Part shown: positions 25,159 through 37,458 of the stretch, piece after piece
Numbering within the stretch: position 1 is the stretch's first letter
Layout of the letters: every line of letters starts with the position of its first letter
DNA from: Umbelopsis ramanniana AG
Lineage: Eukaryota; Mucoromycota; Umbelopsidomycetes; Umbelopsidales; Umbelopsidaceae
NCBI RefSeq assembly: GCF_025399195.1
Contig: NW_026252105.1
Coordinates: 248,001-312,000 of the forward strand
Length of the DNA stretch: 64,000 nt
Direction: 5' to 3'
Notes under the pieces: model-generated
The model's input: only the letters and a program-made list of their open reading frames with translations
Told to the model about the DNA's origin: nothing
The model's database searches: none
Program-made: the position numbers and the translations under genes

Positions 25159-27887
25159 TCCGTACTCGTTGAATGGTAGTGAAACCAATGTGGTGACATC
25201 AGCATTACAGAAAGTGATGTAATTTGGGCATTTGCTTGATATATTGTGCTGAATGGAGGGTATTACGACAGAGCTCTTGAGTGATAAGCAGGGGTGGCAT
25301 GCACTTGAAACGTTGATTGTGCAAATGTTGTCGTCATGGCTGACATTATGGTAATGATAAACAGCTGATTGTAGTGAGGTTTTGGGATTCCAGCTGACTA
25401 CACTGGCAATAAGTAAGAGAGTAAACTCGAGAGGTTGGAACGATCAACCCAATAACCCAAACCATGCATTTTCCTCCTTACCCTCAGGCCGGTCTAGATG
25501 TGTGATCGAATAAGCCATCATCTTACCGGGTCTGCCACAATATGACTAAACTCAAATACAACTTTGCTGATCACTACCTTGCACCCTGCCACGTTTTTGC
25601 CATGAGATCACCACATCAATTCTGGCGGCGGCCATGATTGTTGACACCATGAGACTAAATGATAACGAGAAGCAGGGTGGAATGTGGATGAGGGAAAGTG
25701 AGAAGGACCGATCGCTAGCATTGCAATTGCGAGTTCTTAGATTCTCATTCAACATAATTAACTAGTCAGTCCTCCCGATCCTGATTCTCCCCTCCCCCCA
25801 ATTCATGTTGCCATTCCAATGGATTTCCTTTCTTCGTCCGATCTTCCACATTCTAACCCAACCGCGTCTGACAATGGGGATGAGCCACATCTAGGTGTGA
25901 GCGTCCTTAGCTATTTCCCTTTATGGTCCTAAACCGCCACCAACATGAACACATACCTCTCCTTCATAAGGATAATTTCATTCCTGAGGATAGAAACCAG
26001 ACAGGATCATCCGATTGATTTAGAGCTATTAGTAACCTTTGGTTCTAGAATGAATGTCTGTTCACACTCTTACATCGAGGTCTTTTGCCAAGCCAAGCCT
26101 ATATTAATATCCACGTTGAATGATGCGCGCCACCAAATGCACGACTCAGCCCACCGCAGCCATGTTACAACTCCTGTATAATCACTCTATACTGACTGGG
26201 AACAGCACAGCTAGATGCTGTAATCCGACTTGTGATTGAACCCCGTACGCAGTTATCATTAGAGAGATCGCTTATCTTACATTGGCTTTCATCTATGGTG
26301 TTCAGCCTTTGGCATCTATTTGGGCCAACAAACATCCCGGGCCCATCAACAAGAATGCTGTACACCAACCGTGCTTCCAAACCTGTCGAACACGAAAGAC
26401 TAGTTTACGCAAGACCAGATGCTACTACAGACCACAAGCACTATAACGTAAATAGTTGCAGCTGTATTGTTTTTTTTTTTCTTTATTGCCAACATATTGT
26501 ACGCCAGACGCGCCATGCAATACGATGATGGCGGTTTTTGTATTTATGTTGTAGTTCCTCTGCATTGAATTCTCCTATTCAAAAAAAACATTGCACCTGA
26601 TAACAACAACTGCAATTTGTGGCGAAAAATATTATTTGAACGCCTGTTTATTCTTCGAGTGAGCTTCAAGTATAATAAAAATTACATTTATAATTCGCAT
26701 ATCAATTTGAAGTTTCAAGACACTATCATGACTACCGCTTCTGCCGATGAAAACCACTGTATTGTTTTGATATCTGCGCAAGCAGGGTTTGCATGAAGAT
26801 GTAGGGCTTCGGCTTTTGCTACCAGAACCCTGGGCGTCCAGCAGCTTCCAAAGCATATCAAATGGTTGACCTGCGTTTGTTCCATGATTTTATTGCCGTG
26901 CGGAAATCTCAAAAACTAAATGGATGGTCAGTTAATACAGGTGCATCAAAGTCCTTTGTAAAATTGTCTCCGGACTGCATACATTGAATGACTATGCGGA
27001 AAGACAGAAGGCCGCCCATAATTGCATGATGTCTACTCTAGAAAACGGCGCATTCGTCGCATTAGACAGACGCCATAAATAAAATTGTCGCAACTTTTTT
27101 CTGTATTTATTTATTATCAAGTCGTTCAGACAATGGATTGCGCGCTACATCGATCAAATACCCGCGTCTCTTGCAAAGGTTTAAAAACAAACTGAATCAA
27201 TGTAACACGTTTTTTATAGATGCATCATCTCAATTTTTTTTTGGCTGTATGACGAAAAGTATTCATAGCATGGTATCGATCGGTTCAATGTGAGCTGAGT
27301 AAGGTTTAGCTCACATCGCCTTTTGAAGTTGGTTCTGATAGCCAACTCCGTCGTCTTCTGTAGAACCTGGGATAGCATAAAAGAGTGGACACAATTACAG
27401 GCTGAAAGGTGTGGAACCCCAGTTTTGTGAGTGGTAAACTCTCATAGAGGGCAACCATGAAGCATTGACTATTGTACATACTGTGGATGGCTAGTACTTC
27501 TCTGAACGCTGCTATAGGAATGGTCATAGTATTGCTCTAAAAAGGCTCGATAATCGTGTTCGAAATTGGGTAAGCTCGCAAGTCCTGTAACACAAGTCTT
27601 GAAGGTTACGATGGGGGTGTCTCAAGAACCACTGGTGTCGAACAGATGTCATGTTGGGTAGCACCAAGTCGAAACACCCACGCTCTGTAGTTCCGAATCA
27701 AGCCTTAGATAAGAGATTCTGCGAATAAATTTCTCTCAGGTCATGATAGATTTATTCGCTCGAGAATAGTGAAATATACAATGGAAAAACAAGAAGCAGC
27801 GAAAGACACATCATGGTAGTGCAAGAACTAATCGGTATTATGATATTTCGGTTAAGCCACCTTTTTTTTGTTTTTTTGCAATTCACA
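25159..27887. other. 2.7-kb spacer; first 0.8 kb is duplicated upstream of TAP copy 3
   Basis: From 25159 to about 25950 there are short blocks that recur in the same order upstream of copy 3: tgacatta.g.taatg (25341), ctgccacgttt (about 25586), tgttgacaccatgagac (25639), gagccacatctaggt (about 25882) and aaaccgccaccaac (25931). This looks like the diverged flank of a segmental duplication. The remainder, 25950-27887, contains only short frames and the 3' flank of copy 3. No gene or RNA was recognised. Confidence 0.5.
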
Positions 27888-29683
27888 CTACATACGACGT
27901 TGAGCATAGTGTACAGCATCAGCAAGATTAGAAAGATCCTGGTAGCTAAGACTATTATCACCAAAGCTTTGCAGAGAAGCCGTGAGCTCAAATGGCTGAT
28001 CCTCCATAGCACATTCAGAGCCTTTCTCAGGCACCTTGCCGTCGACGAAATAATCACGAATGACTTTGGTGGTACATTTACTTGGCTGTCCCAGACTACA
28101 GTGACCCCAACCGTTATGCTTGTGGAAAACACCATTACCCTCCATAAGATCTTCAAGTTTTGCAGCACTTTCAACGGGCGTTACGGGATCACCTGTAGCA
28201 CCGATGAGGAGAACCTTGTTTTTTGTCTTCTGATTCCATGGTCCAGTATATCGCTCAGCCGGTTTCACATCCCAGTAAATACACTGCATCATGGAGGTAC
28301 CCCAAAGTGTAGCCGCCAGTGGAGCCACTTTGGAAGCATCGTCAAGTCCCCTCATGTAAGACTCGAGATCGGGTTGGTCGTAATGGGTGCCATCGATACA
28401 TAGCACGGGTATGAAGCTCATTGTATAGTCCTCCACCAATGGGCATCGCTCACTCTCCGTTTCAGCCAAGTAATTGTGCAATTTGTCACCAATTGAGTAT
28501 TCAATCGCTTCGGCAAAAGCTGCAGCGATTTTAGGCCAGTTGGCCACTTTGTACAAGGAAAGGAAAAAGGCATTGGCGACTTCCCCTTGTACAACTATAC
28601 CTGGAGCCGATTGGTTGCTTAACAACAGTGGGTTGTTAATGAGGTGGTTGAGGTAGTATCGCAGAGTGGGAGCTACGTAGTGTTGGCCGTCAAAGGCGAG
28701 TGCTTTGTCACGATTCGCCAATGCGCATTTCTCAGGACCAGCTGCCTCACACGACGCTCCAAATTCATCAATACCATCTTCAGTATGGATCAGCGACGTT
28801 TTAATCCAGTTGACCAGTTCTCCTGAAAACGTGGTAGGGTCGGTAACGCCATCTAGAATAACGCGGCCAACTCGATCTGGAAACATATTGACATATGTGG
28901 CTCCCAGGAAAGTACCATAACTGAATCCCCAAAAGTTAGTAAGTTCTTGGCCAAAGGCCGCACGGAGGGAATCGATATCTCTAGCGACGGCAGCAGTCGA
29001 CACAAAAGGCAAAAAGTCCTTGTTCTTGGCAATACACTGATTTGCTTGAGCCTTTAGCCACGCTGCGTGGTTTGCTGGATTATCCCCTGGGCTGAGGATT
29101 GGGCTTTTGTTGGCCAAGAAAAATTTGCTTTCAGTTCCGTCTTCGAAACATCGAATCGTATTACTTGCGCCTATGCCACGCGGGTCAAAGCCAACAATAT
29201 CGTAAAAGCCATCGACAGATTTGGACAAAATGTCGCCCGCTAAACGCACCATGTCTACACCTGAGCCACCAGGGCCACCAGGGTTAACAAACAATGGGCC
29301 TTTTGATACATCCTGAGTCGCTTTCAAACGAATGATAGCCAGGTCGAACTTGGCACTATCGCTATCACTATAGTCGATAGGCACAGCTAAAGTCGAGCAC
29401 TCGAACCTGTCGTGACACTTTTTCCAAGTGAAGTTGCCTTCTTTGTATCCGACATCAATGGGGCTCTAATAATATTGGGGGGGGGTGTAAGTACGTACAT
29501 ACTCTATGTTTACAAAACGGAGAGTGGATTGTTCTTCCTTACCGGGGTGGTACCGACGTTAATGCTTGTGGCGAAAAAGTATGCGCATGAGCAAGTCAGA
29601 ATAACAGCTGACAAGATGGACCGTACTGTCCGTTTTGGAGTGCTACTGATGACAATATGTTGGTCTACTTGACGTTTCTCCAT
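27888..29683 (-). CDS. TAP-like alpha/beta-hydrolase serine peptidase, copy 3
   Basis: Exons 29683-29543 and 29465-27888 (77-bp intron) give about 572 residues. The first exon is two codons shorter than in the other copies but keeps the plan MEKRQVDQH, PKRTVRSIL, hydrophobic segment. Catalytic motifs are intact: NPGGPGGSG, GFDPRGIGAS, GFSYGT, TGDPVTP and GWGHCS. The acceptor region reads attagag; the second AG is needed to keep frame with SPIDVGYKEGNFTW. The intron contains a run of about ten G residues. It is separated from copies 1 and 2 by 2.9 kb. As with the others, release of short peptides from protein N termini outside the cytoplasm is inferred from the family; substrate preference cannot be read from the sequence. 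Confidence 0.88.
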
Positions 29684-29782
29684 GGCGCGGGTGGGAAAGA
29701 GAAGAAAGCCCAGCGTACAAAAAAATCGCAGTCATCGCTATTTTTTGAGCGAGAAAATCAATTAGGGAAAAATATTTTCTCT

Positions 29783-29807
29783 GCCGAGGACTACAAGTTA
29801 CACGCGA
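29783..29807 (-). promoter_or_regulatory. Shared upstream element of TAP copy 3
   Basis: GTTACACGCGA is at 29797-29807, 114 bp before the copy 3 start. The box in front of it is GCCGAG (29783), one base different from the GCCAAG boxes of copies 1 and 2, which would weaken a PacC-type site. The surrounding sequence is more AT-rich than in the other two copies. Confidence 0.4.
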
Positions 29808-31943
29808 TATAGAACTTTTGCTCTATGAAGTCTGATGTTACTGGAGAAAAATGCATCTCGAAATGGGCGAGATCATTTGGTAATTATTCCAAATGCCAAA
29901 TGTAATTTTTTTTAGCTACGCGTAAATTAACCCCACTCCCCCCTAGCAACGTTGTAGCTTGTCGTGGTGCAATTATGAACTGACATTACGTTAATGGCAA
30001 GCATGACGGTTTGTCACCATAGGCGACGCGGGCAAAAAGTTGAAGGTCAGACACAAGTGGTGGGACCAGCCCAAATCTAGCAAGCCGTTCATTTTTCTCC
30101 CTATGACCGAAAGCGAGCATCCCAGTGGCTGACTGACAAGCAACTTTATCGGGATCGCTACGGCAACAGATATCATCAATAGAACTTTTTGTTGATCTCC
30201 ACCATGCACACTGCCACGTTTAAACCAAACGGATCTTAGTAGCAGCTGTTGACATCAAGAGACTGAAGGCAAGGAAACAAAGGGTTTAAACAAGGTGAAA
30301 TACGAACTGGGTGGGTGAATTGGGCATCAGGCGATATTCGCTTCGCTATCTATCCGACGGTTAGAGACTGGCCTGTTTGCTGATCTTCAATTTCCTAACC
30401 CTCTGACATGATGTTTTTGCATACACGAGCCACATCTAGGTTGAATATAGACTTTGAGCTTCTTCTGTTATTTCCATTCCTGCCACAAACCGCCACCAAC
30501 AGCAACGTGTGTCATGCTACCCTACCTCCTTCTTAGCGGACTATCATTCTAGAGAACGTAGCATATCAAAAGACTGTCGACGCATAGCATAAACAAACGG
30601 ATTCACGGAAAAAAGGCTAATTCGCAAACCCATGTCATAAGGATTCATTTCCCGTTGATAGTTAATGCGGATGGGTTCAGTCCGTCCGTGCGAGCGAACC
30701 AGGCAGCCCTGCCAAGCGAGTAGGTCCAAGTTCCAAAAGCTTAAACCCCGATGGAGGGGGGGGGGAGCAAACTTGACCAAATAAATCAACACTATTTTTC
30801 CCCACATTGCCAATAGTTCAATGGGTAGGTAGGATACCAAGCCATCCATTGACCTAATGGTCCATTGGATTACAGGAGATCGACGTAATGCGGTCGGTGA
30901 AGCAAATAGTTTTCCGTAGGACGCATAGGCAGAACCCATAGGCTTTCGTCTCCAACGATCGCCTTGTCTTGGTTATTCGGAGTCCCAAAGCGGGATTTGA
31001 ACCCGAGCCAAGGGACCAATGGTAGAAGACGCATTCCTGTTTTGGGAGGGCAACACCGCTTCCTAGGTCGCACGAAGCACAAGACTCTAGTTCTTTGCGC
31101 ATGACAAGGTGTCTCTTCTATCTTTGGCGAGACCTTGGGGGGAAACGTACGAGGGGAGGACAGAGGAGTTTGGAAAAAAAAATAGACTTTTTGTAACAAA
31201 GAGGCGTTGCTTATTATCTTTTTGGGATGAGTTTGCTACCAGCCATTTTCCAGTGAGATCTACTCTACCAGACTTCTTTCATAGCGCAGAGAAAATAAAG
31301 ATGGTCATGCTGATAATGAAAGTATGGGATATTTTCATTCGCCGATAAGGGAAAGAGAATATCTTTCGGGTATGCATCCTAATATGGGCGCATCGAAAAG
31401 AAGTTCTCTATCGTCTCGGCCTGGCCTGCCTGTCTACGTAAAGAAGGTGATGTGTCTAGGACCAGAGAAGAACGCTGACCAAAAAATATTAAAAAAAAAA
31501 GAGGAAGCCCATAGGCAAATCACCACGCCGGGGCTGGCTGGAACTGGATGGACCCAACCTCCGCCTCTCCCTTTCTTTTCCCTTCCGCTAAGGCCTGGCC
31601 CAATTCCATTTTTAATACCCAATCAAACTTGGTTGCTTTCCAATAGCCCTTAACAGTATGAAAAACCTCTCTTCGTATCCCCGCCGAAATCTCGCCTTTT
31701 TTTGTGTATCTTTTTACTGACTCTCCCCCCAAGCGCTCTATTCCCCCCCAGTTTCTATATAAACTAACAACTTGGCAGGTCTTCTTTTACTTTTCTCCTC
31801 TCAATTGCCACTTTATCAATCTCGGTTTGAACGTTAGTCCCATTTAACCTTCTCTCTTCAACTACCCACTTTTTCCCACTCACACTCCCCTTCAGCCTTC
31901 CCACAGGCCTTAAACCCCAAACCAATCTTCTTAGTGCATCTCG
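29808..31943. other. 2.1-kb spacer: duplicated TAP upstream flank, then a GC-richer patch
   Basis: Up to about 30500 this carries the counterparts of the blocks found upstream of TAP copy 2 (tgacattacgttaatg 29981, ctgccacgttta 30211, tgttgacatcaagagac 30247, gagccacatctaggt 30427, aaaccgccaccaac 30487). From about 30640 to 31150 the base composition rises toward equal GC/AT and includes a tRNA-like segment and a run of about ten G residues near 30756. From 31550 to 31943 a C/T-rich promoter precedes the zinc-finger gene, with a TATATAA at 31756. No gene was recognised. Confidence 0.45.
30984..31047 (-). other. tRNA-like or tRNA-derived fragment
   Basis: On the minus strand, TCCCAAA (31047-31041) and TTTGGGA (30990-30984) could pair perfectly as a 7-bp acceptor stem. 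Just inside the 3' half is CGGGTTCAAATCCCG, which fits the T-arm and B box of tRNA genes. The segment is only 64 nt long and no convincing D-arm or anticodon arm is visible between the stems. It may be a decayed tRNA, an organelle-derived piece or chance. I do not call an amino-acid identity. Confidence 0.25.
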
Positions 31944-33176
31944 ATGCTTTCTGACCGTAACGAGCTTACCTTTAGAGTGAATATGCTCTTTAGACCTATG
32001 GGTGAATCTGACAAGACTTTCAAACACAATAATGACTGGACTGAGCATCATCAGTCGGCTATGCCTTCCACCAGTGGTACCTCATTGCCGCATGGCCAAC
32101 ATTCATGGCTAGCTCCTCCTAGTCATTTTGCATTCTCCAATGGTCCTGTTACCACCTCCCTTCCACAGCAAGCTCCCGCCGCCTCTGCACCCAGGTTCAC
32201 TCCTACCACCACTGCTTTACCATCCTATCAAGGCTGGTCTGGCTATGACTTTCATAACAACCATCTGGATCCTGTTCAGTCTCATATTATGTCGGCACCT
32301 ACTACACCCATGACAGAAGATGAACCTTCTGTGTCGTACATTCAAGGTCATCAACATCCTTATGCCGTTTCTCCTTCTTACGCAACGTTAACTGGCCGAA
32401 GGGATCAACCACGCAATGATACACTTCATCATCAATCACCTGAGCATTATGATTATGATCGACAACAACAGCATGCATTCCAAACTTGGGATTATCAGCA
32501 CCACGCACATCATTCTGGAGGCGAATCTCCGTCGTCTGAACATTTCTATCCCCCTCAAGACGACTACCGAAAATCAACTGTAGCAGCATCTGGTATGCCT
32601 ATGTTGACCAACACCACGACCAGTCCTCCTCCCGTGGCTGATTATCACTATTCTGCTGGGGACGAAACACCTTCACCCATTTCCAATTCATATCCTACTT
32701 CTAGCGATTATCTCTCTTACCACGAGGATGACTCTCCCAAGCATTCAAGACGGTATAGCATTGGAGGTGGAATGATCACGGCTGCTCCTCACAATACCAA
32801 CATGCCTTCTTACCCTCCTTATATGAAGGCTTACCACTACAAGGTTCCTTTGACCGAAAGACCTTACAAGTGCGATAAATGCCCACAATCCTTCAATCGA
32901 AATCATGACTTGAAACGACACAAGCGCATTCATCTTAGTGTCAAACCTTTCCCATGCCAAACCTGTGACAAGCAATTCAGTCGTAAGGACGCATTAAAAC
33001 GACATATCTTGGTCAAACGCTGCGGGCAACCTTTACCTCCCGACGGCCGCCGTTCCAGCAACCATCAAAATGTTTCACGAAGTACAAGCGGAGTCTCCAA
33101 CACCAGCAGGAACAAGAGCGGAGCTCTTGATCTCACTGACCAATACGCAAATGCTGCGATGGCTCCGCCTTACTGA
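31944..33176 (+). CDS. C2H2 zinc-finger transcription factor (Crz1-like fingers)
   Basis: A single exon encodes about 410 residues from 31944; an in-frame ATG at 31983 could also be used. The first 300 residues are low-complexity, rich in Ser, Pro, His, Gln and Tyr, as in many fungal activators. Two fingers stand near the C terminus: YKCDKCPQSFNRNHDLKRH (classic C2H2) and FPCQTCDKQFSRKDALKRH, whose last ligand is a cysteine (HILVKRC, giving C2HC). The linker LSVKPFPC and the finger helices NHDLKRH and RKDALKRH resemble calcineurin-responsive Crz1-type and related regulators. No calcineurin docking motif of the PxIxIT type was identified with confidence, so the pathway remains open. The gene sits alone between two gene-poor stretches, with a C/T-rich leader and TATATAA about 190 bp upstream. 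Confidence 0.8.
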   Translation: MLSDRNELTFRVNMLFRPMGESDKTFKHNNDWTEHHQSAMPSTSGTSLPHGQHSWLAPPSHFAFSNGPVTTSLPQQAPAASAPRFTPTTTALPSYQGWSGYDFHNNHLDPVQSHIMSAPTTPMTEDEPSVSYIQGHQHPYAVSPSYATLTGRRDQPRNDTLHHQSPEHYDYDRQQQHAFQTWDYQHHAHHSGGESPSSEHFYPPQDDYRKSTVAASGMPMLTNTTTSPPPVADYHYSAGDETPSPISNSYPTSSDYLSYHEDDSPKHSRRYSIGGGMITAAPHNTNMPSYPPYMKAYHYKVPLTERPYKCDKCPQSFNRNHDLKRHKRIHLSVKPFPCQTCDKQFSRKDALKRHILVKRCGQPLPPDGRRSSNHQNVSRSTSGVSNTSRNKSGALDLTDQYANAAMAPPY

Positions 33177-36100
33177 ACAGCGAACGACATTAAGGGAAAA
33201 GCCAAGTGATGTTGCAACGAAAAAGCACCAAAAAAAAAAAAAAAAAACAATAATAATACCATCATTTTTGAACGAAAAAATAAGCACTGGCGCTACCCAT
33301 AATGTCAACAGCAGGAGGAGGACAGAGTTGATCTCGTTTTTTATCCCTTGTATTTTTTTTCTTTTTTTTTTTTTAAAAAAAAGGAACCCAACTTCTTTGA
33401 ATTGCATGTCACTTCTTTCAATCTTCACTTTGTATATTCACAGCCGATGTATTGCAAGTTTGTATGCCTGTTATTAATTTTTCTCATCTCTACTTTTTGT
33501 TGAATTTATTTTTCTCTGCTTCTTTTGGAGGGTTTATACATATGTCCTTTTTTTTTTTTCTTACGTCGTTTTGTCATTGAATGGTAATCATATAAAACTC
33601 ATTGTAATACAGTATTTTCTTTAGCCTTATGACGATTTGGTTACACCATGATGGTCAATTTCAAAGAAGTTTTACGTTGAAAGGGGGTGTAGAGCAGTCT
33701 AGCCTGGACATAGGCCTACCAACAATCAAACATTCTCCGTCCAGTTTCAATTTCTCGAGACAGTGAATCTGGAACTGTTCAATCTTTGACCAGCCAGCCC
33801 TTTCGTCCCAGCTGACTTTTTTACCAGCTCTTTTACTATCCGACTGGCAATTATTGGTAAAGTGGTCGAGGCACGTGGGGAAAAAGAAAGACGATGCAAG
33901 TCACCTAGCCCTACCGACTGGCTTTTAATAGCTGGGCGTCCTGTAAGAAAGATAGGGAATCTTGACAGACGGCCCTCAAGAAGTTCCCAAAGATGTTTTG
34001 TGCCCATGAAATATTAATTAGAATAAGAAAAACTAAAAAAAATTCTGTTTTTCCCCACACGCACTATGTAACATAATAAATTGCCTTGCTATTATATTTA
34101 TTACACTATCTTTGTCCCCAATCAAGTGAGCTCTAGCCTTATGATCCATATGTCTGAAAACGGCGTGGGGTAAAAAAAAAAAAATTGTAATTGCGCGTAC
34201 CTGCAGTGAGCTACGAAACCCCTATTTTCTCAACCCGGTTTTTCCCAATGCTCGAACGACAATTGGTCTATTACGTTCACCCCAGCTGGATTTCTATAGT
34301 GATCTGAAGCAATGGTAGGTAGGCTACTGATTGATTGAATGAAATTAATTTTTTTTTTTGCTTCCCGACAAGAATTCCCATATTCAGATCGTTCCACTGA
34401 ACCATACCCCTCGACTCTACTTTGACCCTCAATTCCTTCTCCTTCGCTTCCCCCCCCCCCAAAAAAATTTTTTTTTCTTGGTTGCTCTCTTGGACTTTTT
34501 GTCACCCAGACCTCAAGGTCGTACAATAGTTTGTGCGCCCTTCTGGATTTGTAGAGTCAGCACGCCCGACTTTACCATACTCTGCCTTGAATCGTAGGAT
34601 TCCATCGTGCCGATGATGCCACTTTAAGACCCGCTGAGTATCAAAAACGCTTTTTGATCGTCATCTGGTACAACCTGCATCCTACCAAAAAGCTCTCTGC
34701 TCTGCACTGCACAGCTCAACCTAGTACAGCTCAGCTCTGCTCTACATATGGAATGCGCTTTGGATAGTCGTGTTGAAGCAAATCATCGAGATCCAACGGT
34801 TTTGAGACCCGAAGCGTAAATAAAAGGGTCATGCTGTTTGTGTTTGTCTTTTTTAAAACGATAAAGATTGTGTGGGCTCAAGGTTAAATGTAACATAGTA
34901 GAAGGTTGGGAGCATAGCATAGTGTAGCGTTGCATCACATATAGCTACTTTCTTGTAAACGCCTAAACATAGACGTTCCGTACTACCTTGAGCGATCGAA
35001 GGGCTAGACTTGATATTTCTCATGCAACAATCGAGAGGGGTGGGAGTTATCGTTGCTGAGAACAATGAAGTTTTCATATTTGGGGAAATTGTAACAACGG
35101 GCAGTGCTGAAGTACACAAAAAAAAAGTCAGGTCATCAGCTGGCTTATTTTTCTCGTGTTGTGAAAAATACCTATGGTTGCGAATACTCTCTCCAAAAAG
35201 GGGGGGGGGGGGTTTGAACGTTACACTCTAGGCGCGCCTCATTCTTTATCAGGCCTGCCGACCAATTGACATTCTTGGTTGACTGAGATATCGACGCCCA
35301 GGTCCGAGTAACGCGAATGCAAGCAGCCTTTCGGTTCAGTATGTACAAATTCCAAGCGGCTTCTTACCATTTTTGACCATCTACCCTCGGAGACTTCTTT
35401 AGATGCGCGCCGCTCTTTCATATTATGCTGTAGCACTTAACGGGAGGTGTTTCTATCGCCAAGGGGGGGTATGTTCTTCGCACCAATCAACGAGAATAGA
35501 TTCATCTACAGCCTCGCCCCCCATCCCCAAGTTTGGCCCAGACACTACACAACAAAACGCGTGGTTGACATCAAATCAGTCTTTTTCCAAGCTTGGGTCT
35601 GTAAAACTCTTCTCACAGCCGAATCAGCCCGCTTCGCTTTTGCCTTTGCACTCCGTGAAAGTCGGAACTATTGTTTGGTTGAGTGTTTTTTATTATTGGC
35701 ATTCCTGCAACGGGGTTATGAAAACACCAATGAGCCACAGTGATCGCTTGTAGCTTGATCTTTCCAAATCGTTCTTTTATGCAATGCAGGTCCTACCGGA
35801 ACAAAACTGTCTCCTTTCCTGGGCTCATGAACCAATAAGATAAAGGACAGGACCACGCAGCCTTGAGCCAGAACAAGTCAATTTCTAACTCTGTACTTTT
35901 TATTTTCTTGGGTCGCTGGCTTGATGGGTTGAAAGCATTTTCTTTTGCTGCTGCGCTCAATTTTTTTTTTTTTTGATCCATGAAGGCGGCGGTGCTATCG
36001 GCCCAGCGTTGCCGATTGCATCATCTGCTTGATTTATCCATTTGTTTACCAAAGTGCGCAGCCCAGTGACGGTTCATGCCATGGCTCGATACACACGTGT

Positions 36101-37458
36101 GCAACCTCACCCCCAATATCCTTCAGATAGCCGCTTGCTTGAGGTTTGGTCAATATTGTACCGGAAGCAAAAGAAGGATGCGCCTGCATTGCAATCGATG
36201 GACCTAGACGCTGGCTCTATTTGGTCTCGCAGCAGCACAGGAACAAACAGGACCCTTGCATGAAGTGTCCTGGGCTTAGGGTCATATGGACCCTTTGCAA
36301 GCTATGGGCGAGCGATGAAAATTTGGTTAGCAGCTTTTCTAGACTGTACCAAAGGCGCGGCGAATGTAAGGAGGCACAAATGATCCTACTTGCGAATGGA
36401 ATGAAGGCATTTGGAAGTACATGGCAAGGCTAATGAGCTATGCACGTCATGATTCATTGCGGAGCATGTTGATCTTTAACTTGCACCATGGTCGCTTCGT
36501 AGAGCATAACCCGCAGACTATGGCTCAGGGGGAGAGCCGTTGGGATGTAGCTTTTTTAGGAGAAAAGAAAATGGGGTTTTGTACCGATCAAGCGTGTTGT
36601 ACCTATTGCTTTCCTACAGCATGGTTGGGGCTAACTCAATTCACGATCACAAAAAAAAACCTTAGCGCGATATCCCTAGCTTCCCCCTTTTCAACTCAAA
36701 AGTCTACCTCAACCGTACTACCATAGCTTTGTGATGGAGTGGCGGCCATCTGCTACCATTGAGGGCTTCGTTCATGACCTCCACCATATTGACCGTAAAT
36801 GCTAACGTATATTTCGAGATGTGCCGTAGCCACCACCACCTACGTAAATTGCCATCTATTTTATGAAATTGAAACTTGTGGCTTCCAGTGCGTGCACACC
36901 ATTTTATTATTCGTGTTTCGAATTACTTTTTGCAATTTTCTTCTTTTTTAACTTTTGGAAACTAATTACGAGACATGCAACACCAATGTGTCTTTGTTTA
37001 CCGGGAATGAAATGACATGGTGTAAGAACAATTTCTCCTAAAGCTGTTATTTTATGGCCAAAGCACGGCTACTTTAGAATGTGTGCTTTTGAGCCTAATT
37101 GATTTTCTTTAGATTTTTTTTTCGTCGCACCTATTTCGTCGAGCCCAATCTATAGTATTCAATGGGCATTGTTACCATTTCCATCTAAATGATATTAATG
37201 ATCTTACGAACCAATTTGCGCGCAGTATGCATTATGACTTTGTTGCCTGCCACGCATGGCTGGGGGGTCATAGTGACAATAAGGGTCTTCCTCATCAACA
37301 AGATGCCAAGGCAATTTTGATAACATTCAGAGCGAGTGTTTCAAAGCAACAATTTCAAATTCATAATATATGGACATTGCAAAATAAAAAACGAGGGAAA
37401 AAAAAGGCAAATGGAAAACACTATTTATAACAACATCAGAGACGTGGCTCCTCCGTTT
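33177..37458. other. 4.3-kb gene-free region
   Basis: This is the largest gap in the window. It starts with the 3' flank of the zinc-finger gene, which has several A- and T-runs. It then shows only short frames on both strands, none with family motifs or plausible splice partners. Notable items are a 13-G run at 35200-35212, AT-rich stretches near 34010-34200, and a GC-richer stretch at 35230-36720 where open frames of about 100 codons overlap in several phases. No terminal repeats, tRNA or rRNA were recognised. It could hold a decayed mobile element or noncoding transcripts. Confidence 0.35.
35200..35212 (+). repeat. 13-G homopolymer
   Basis: An uninterrupted run of 13 G residues follows an A-run. 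Shorter G-runs (about 9-10) occur near 29475 and 30756. Such runs are unusual in this AT-leaning sequence and are places where assembly length errors are likely. Confidence 0.9.
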
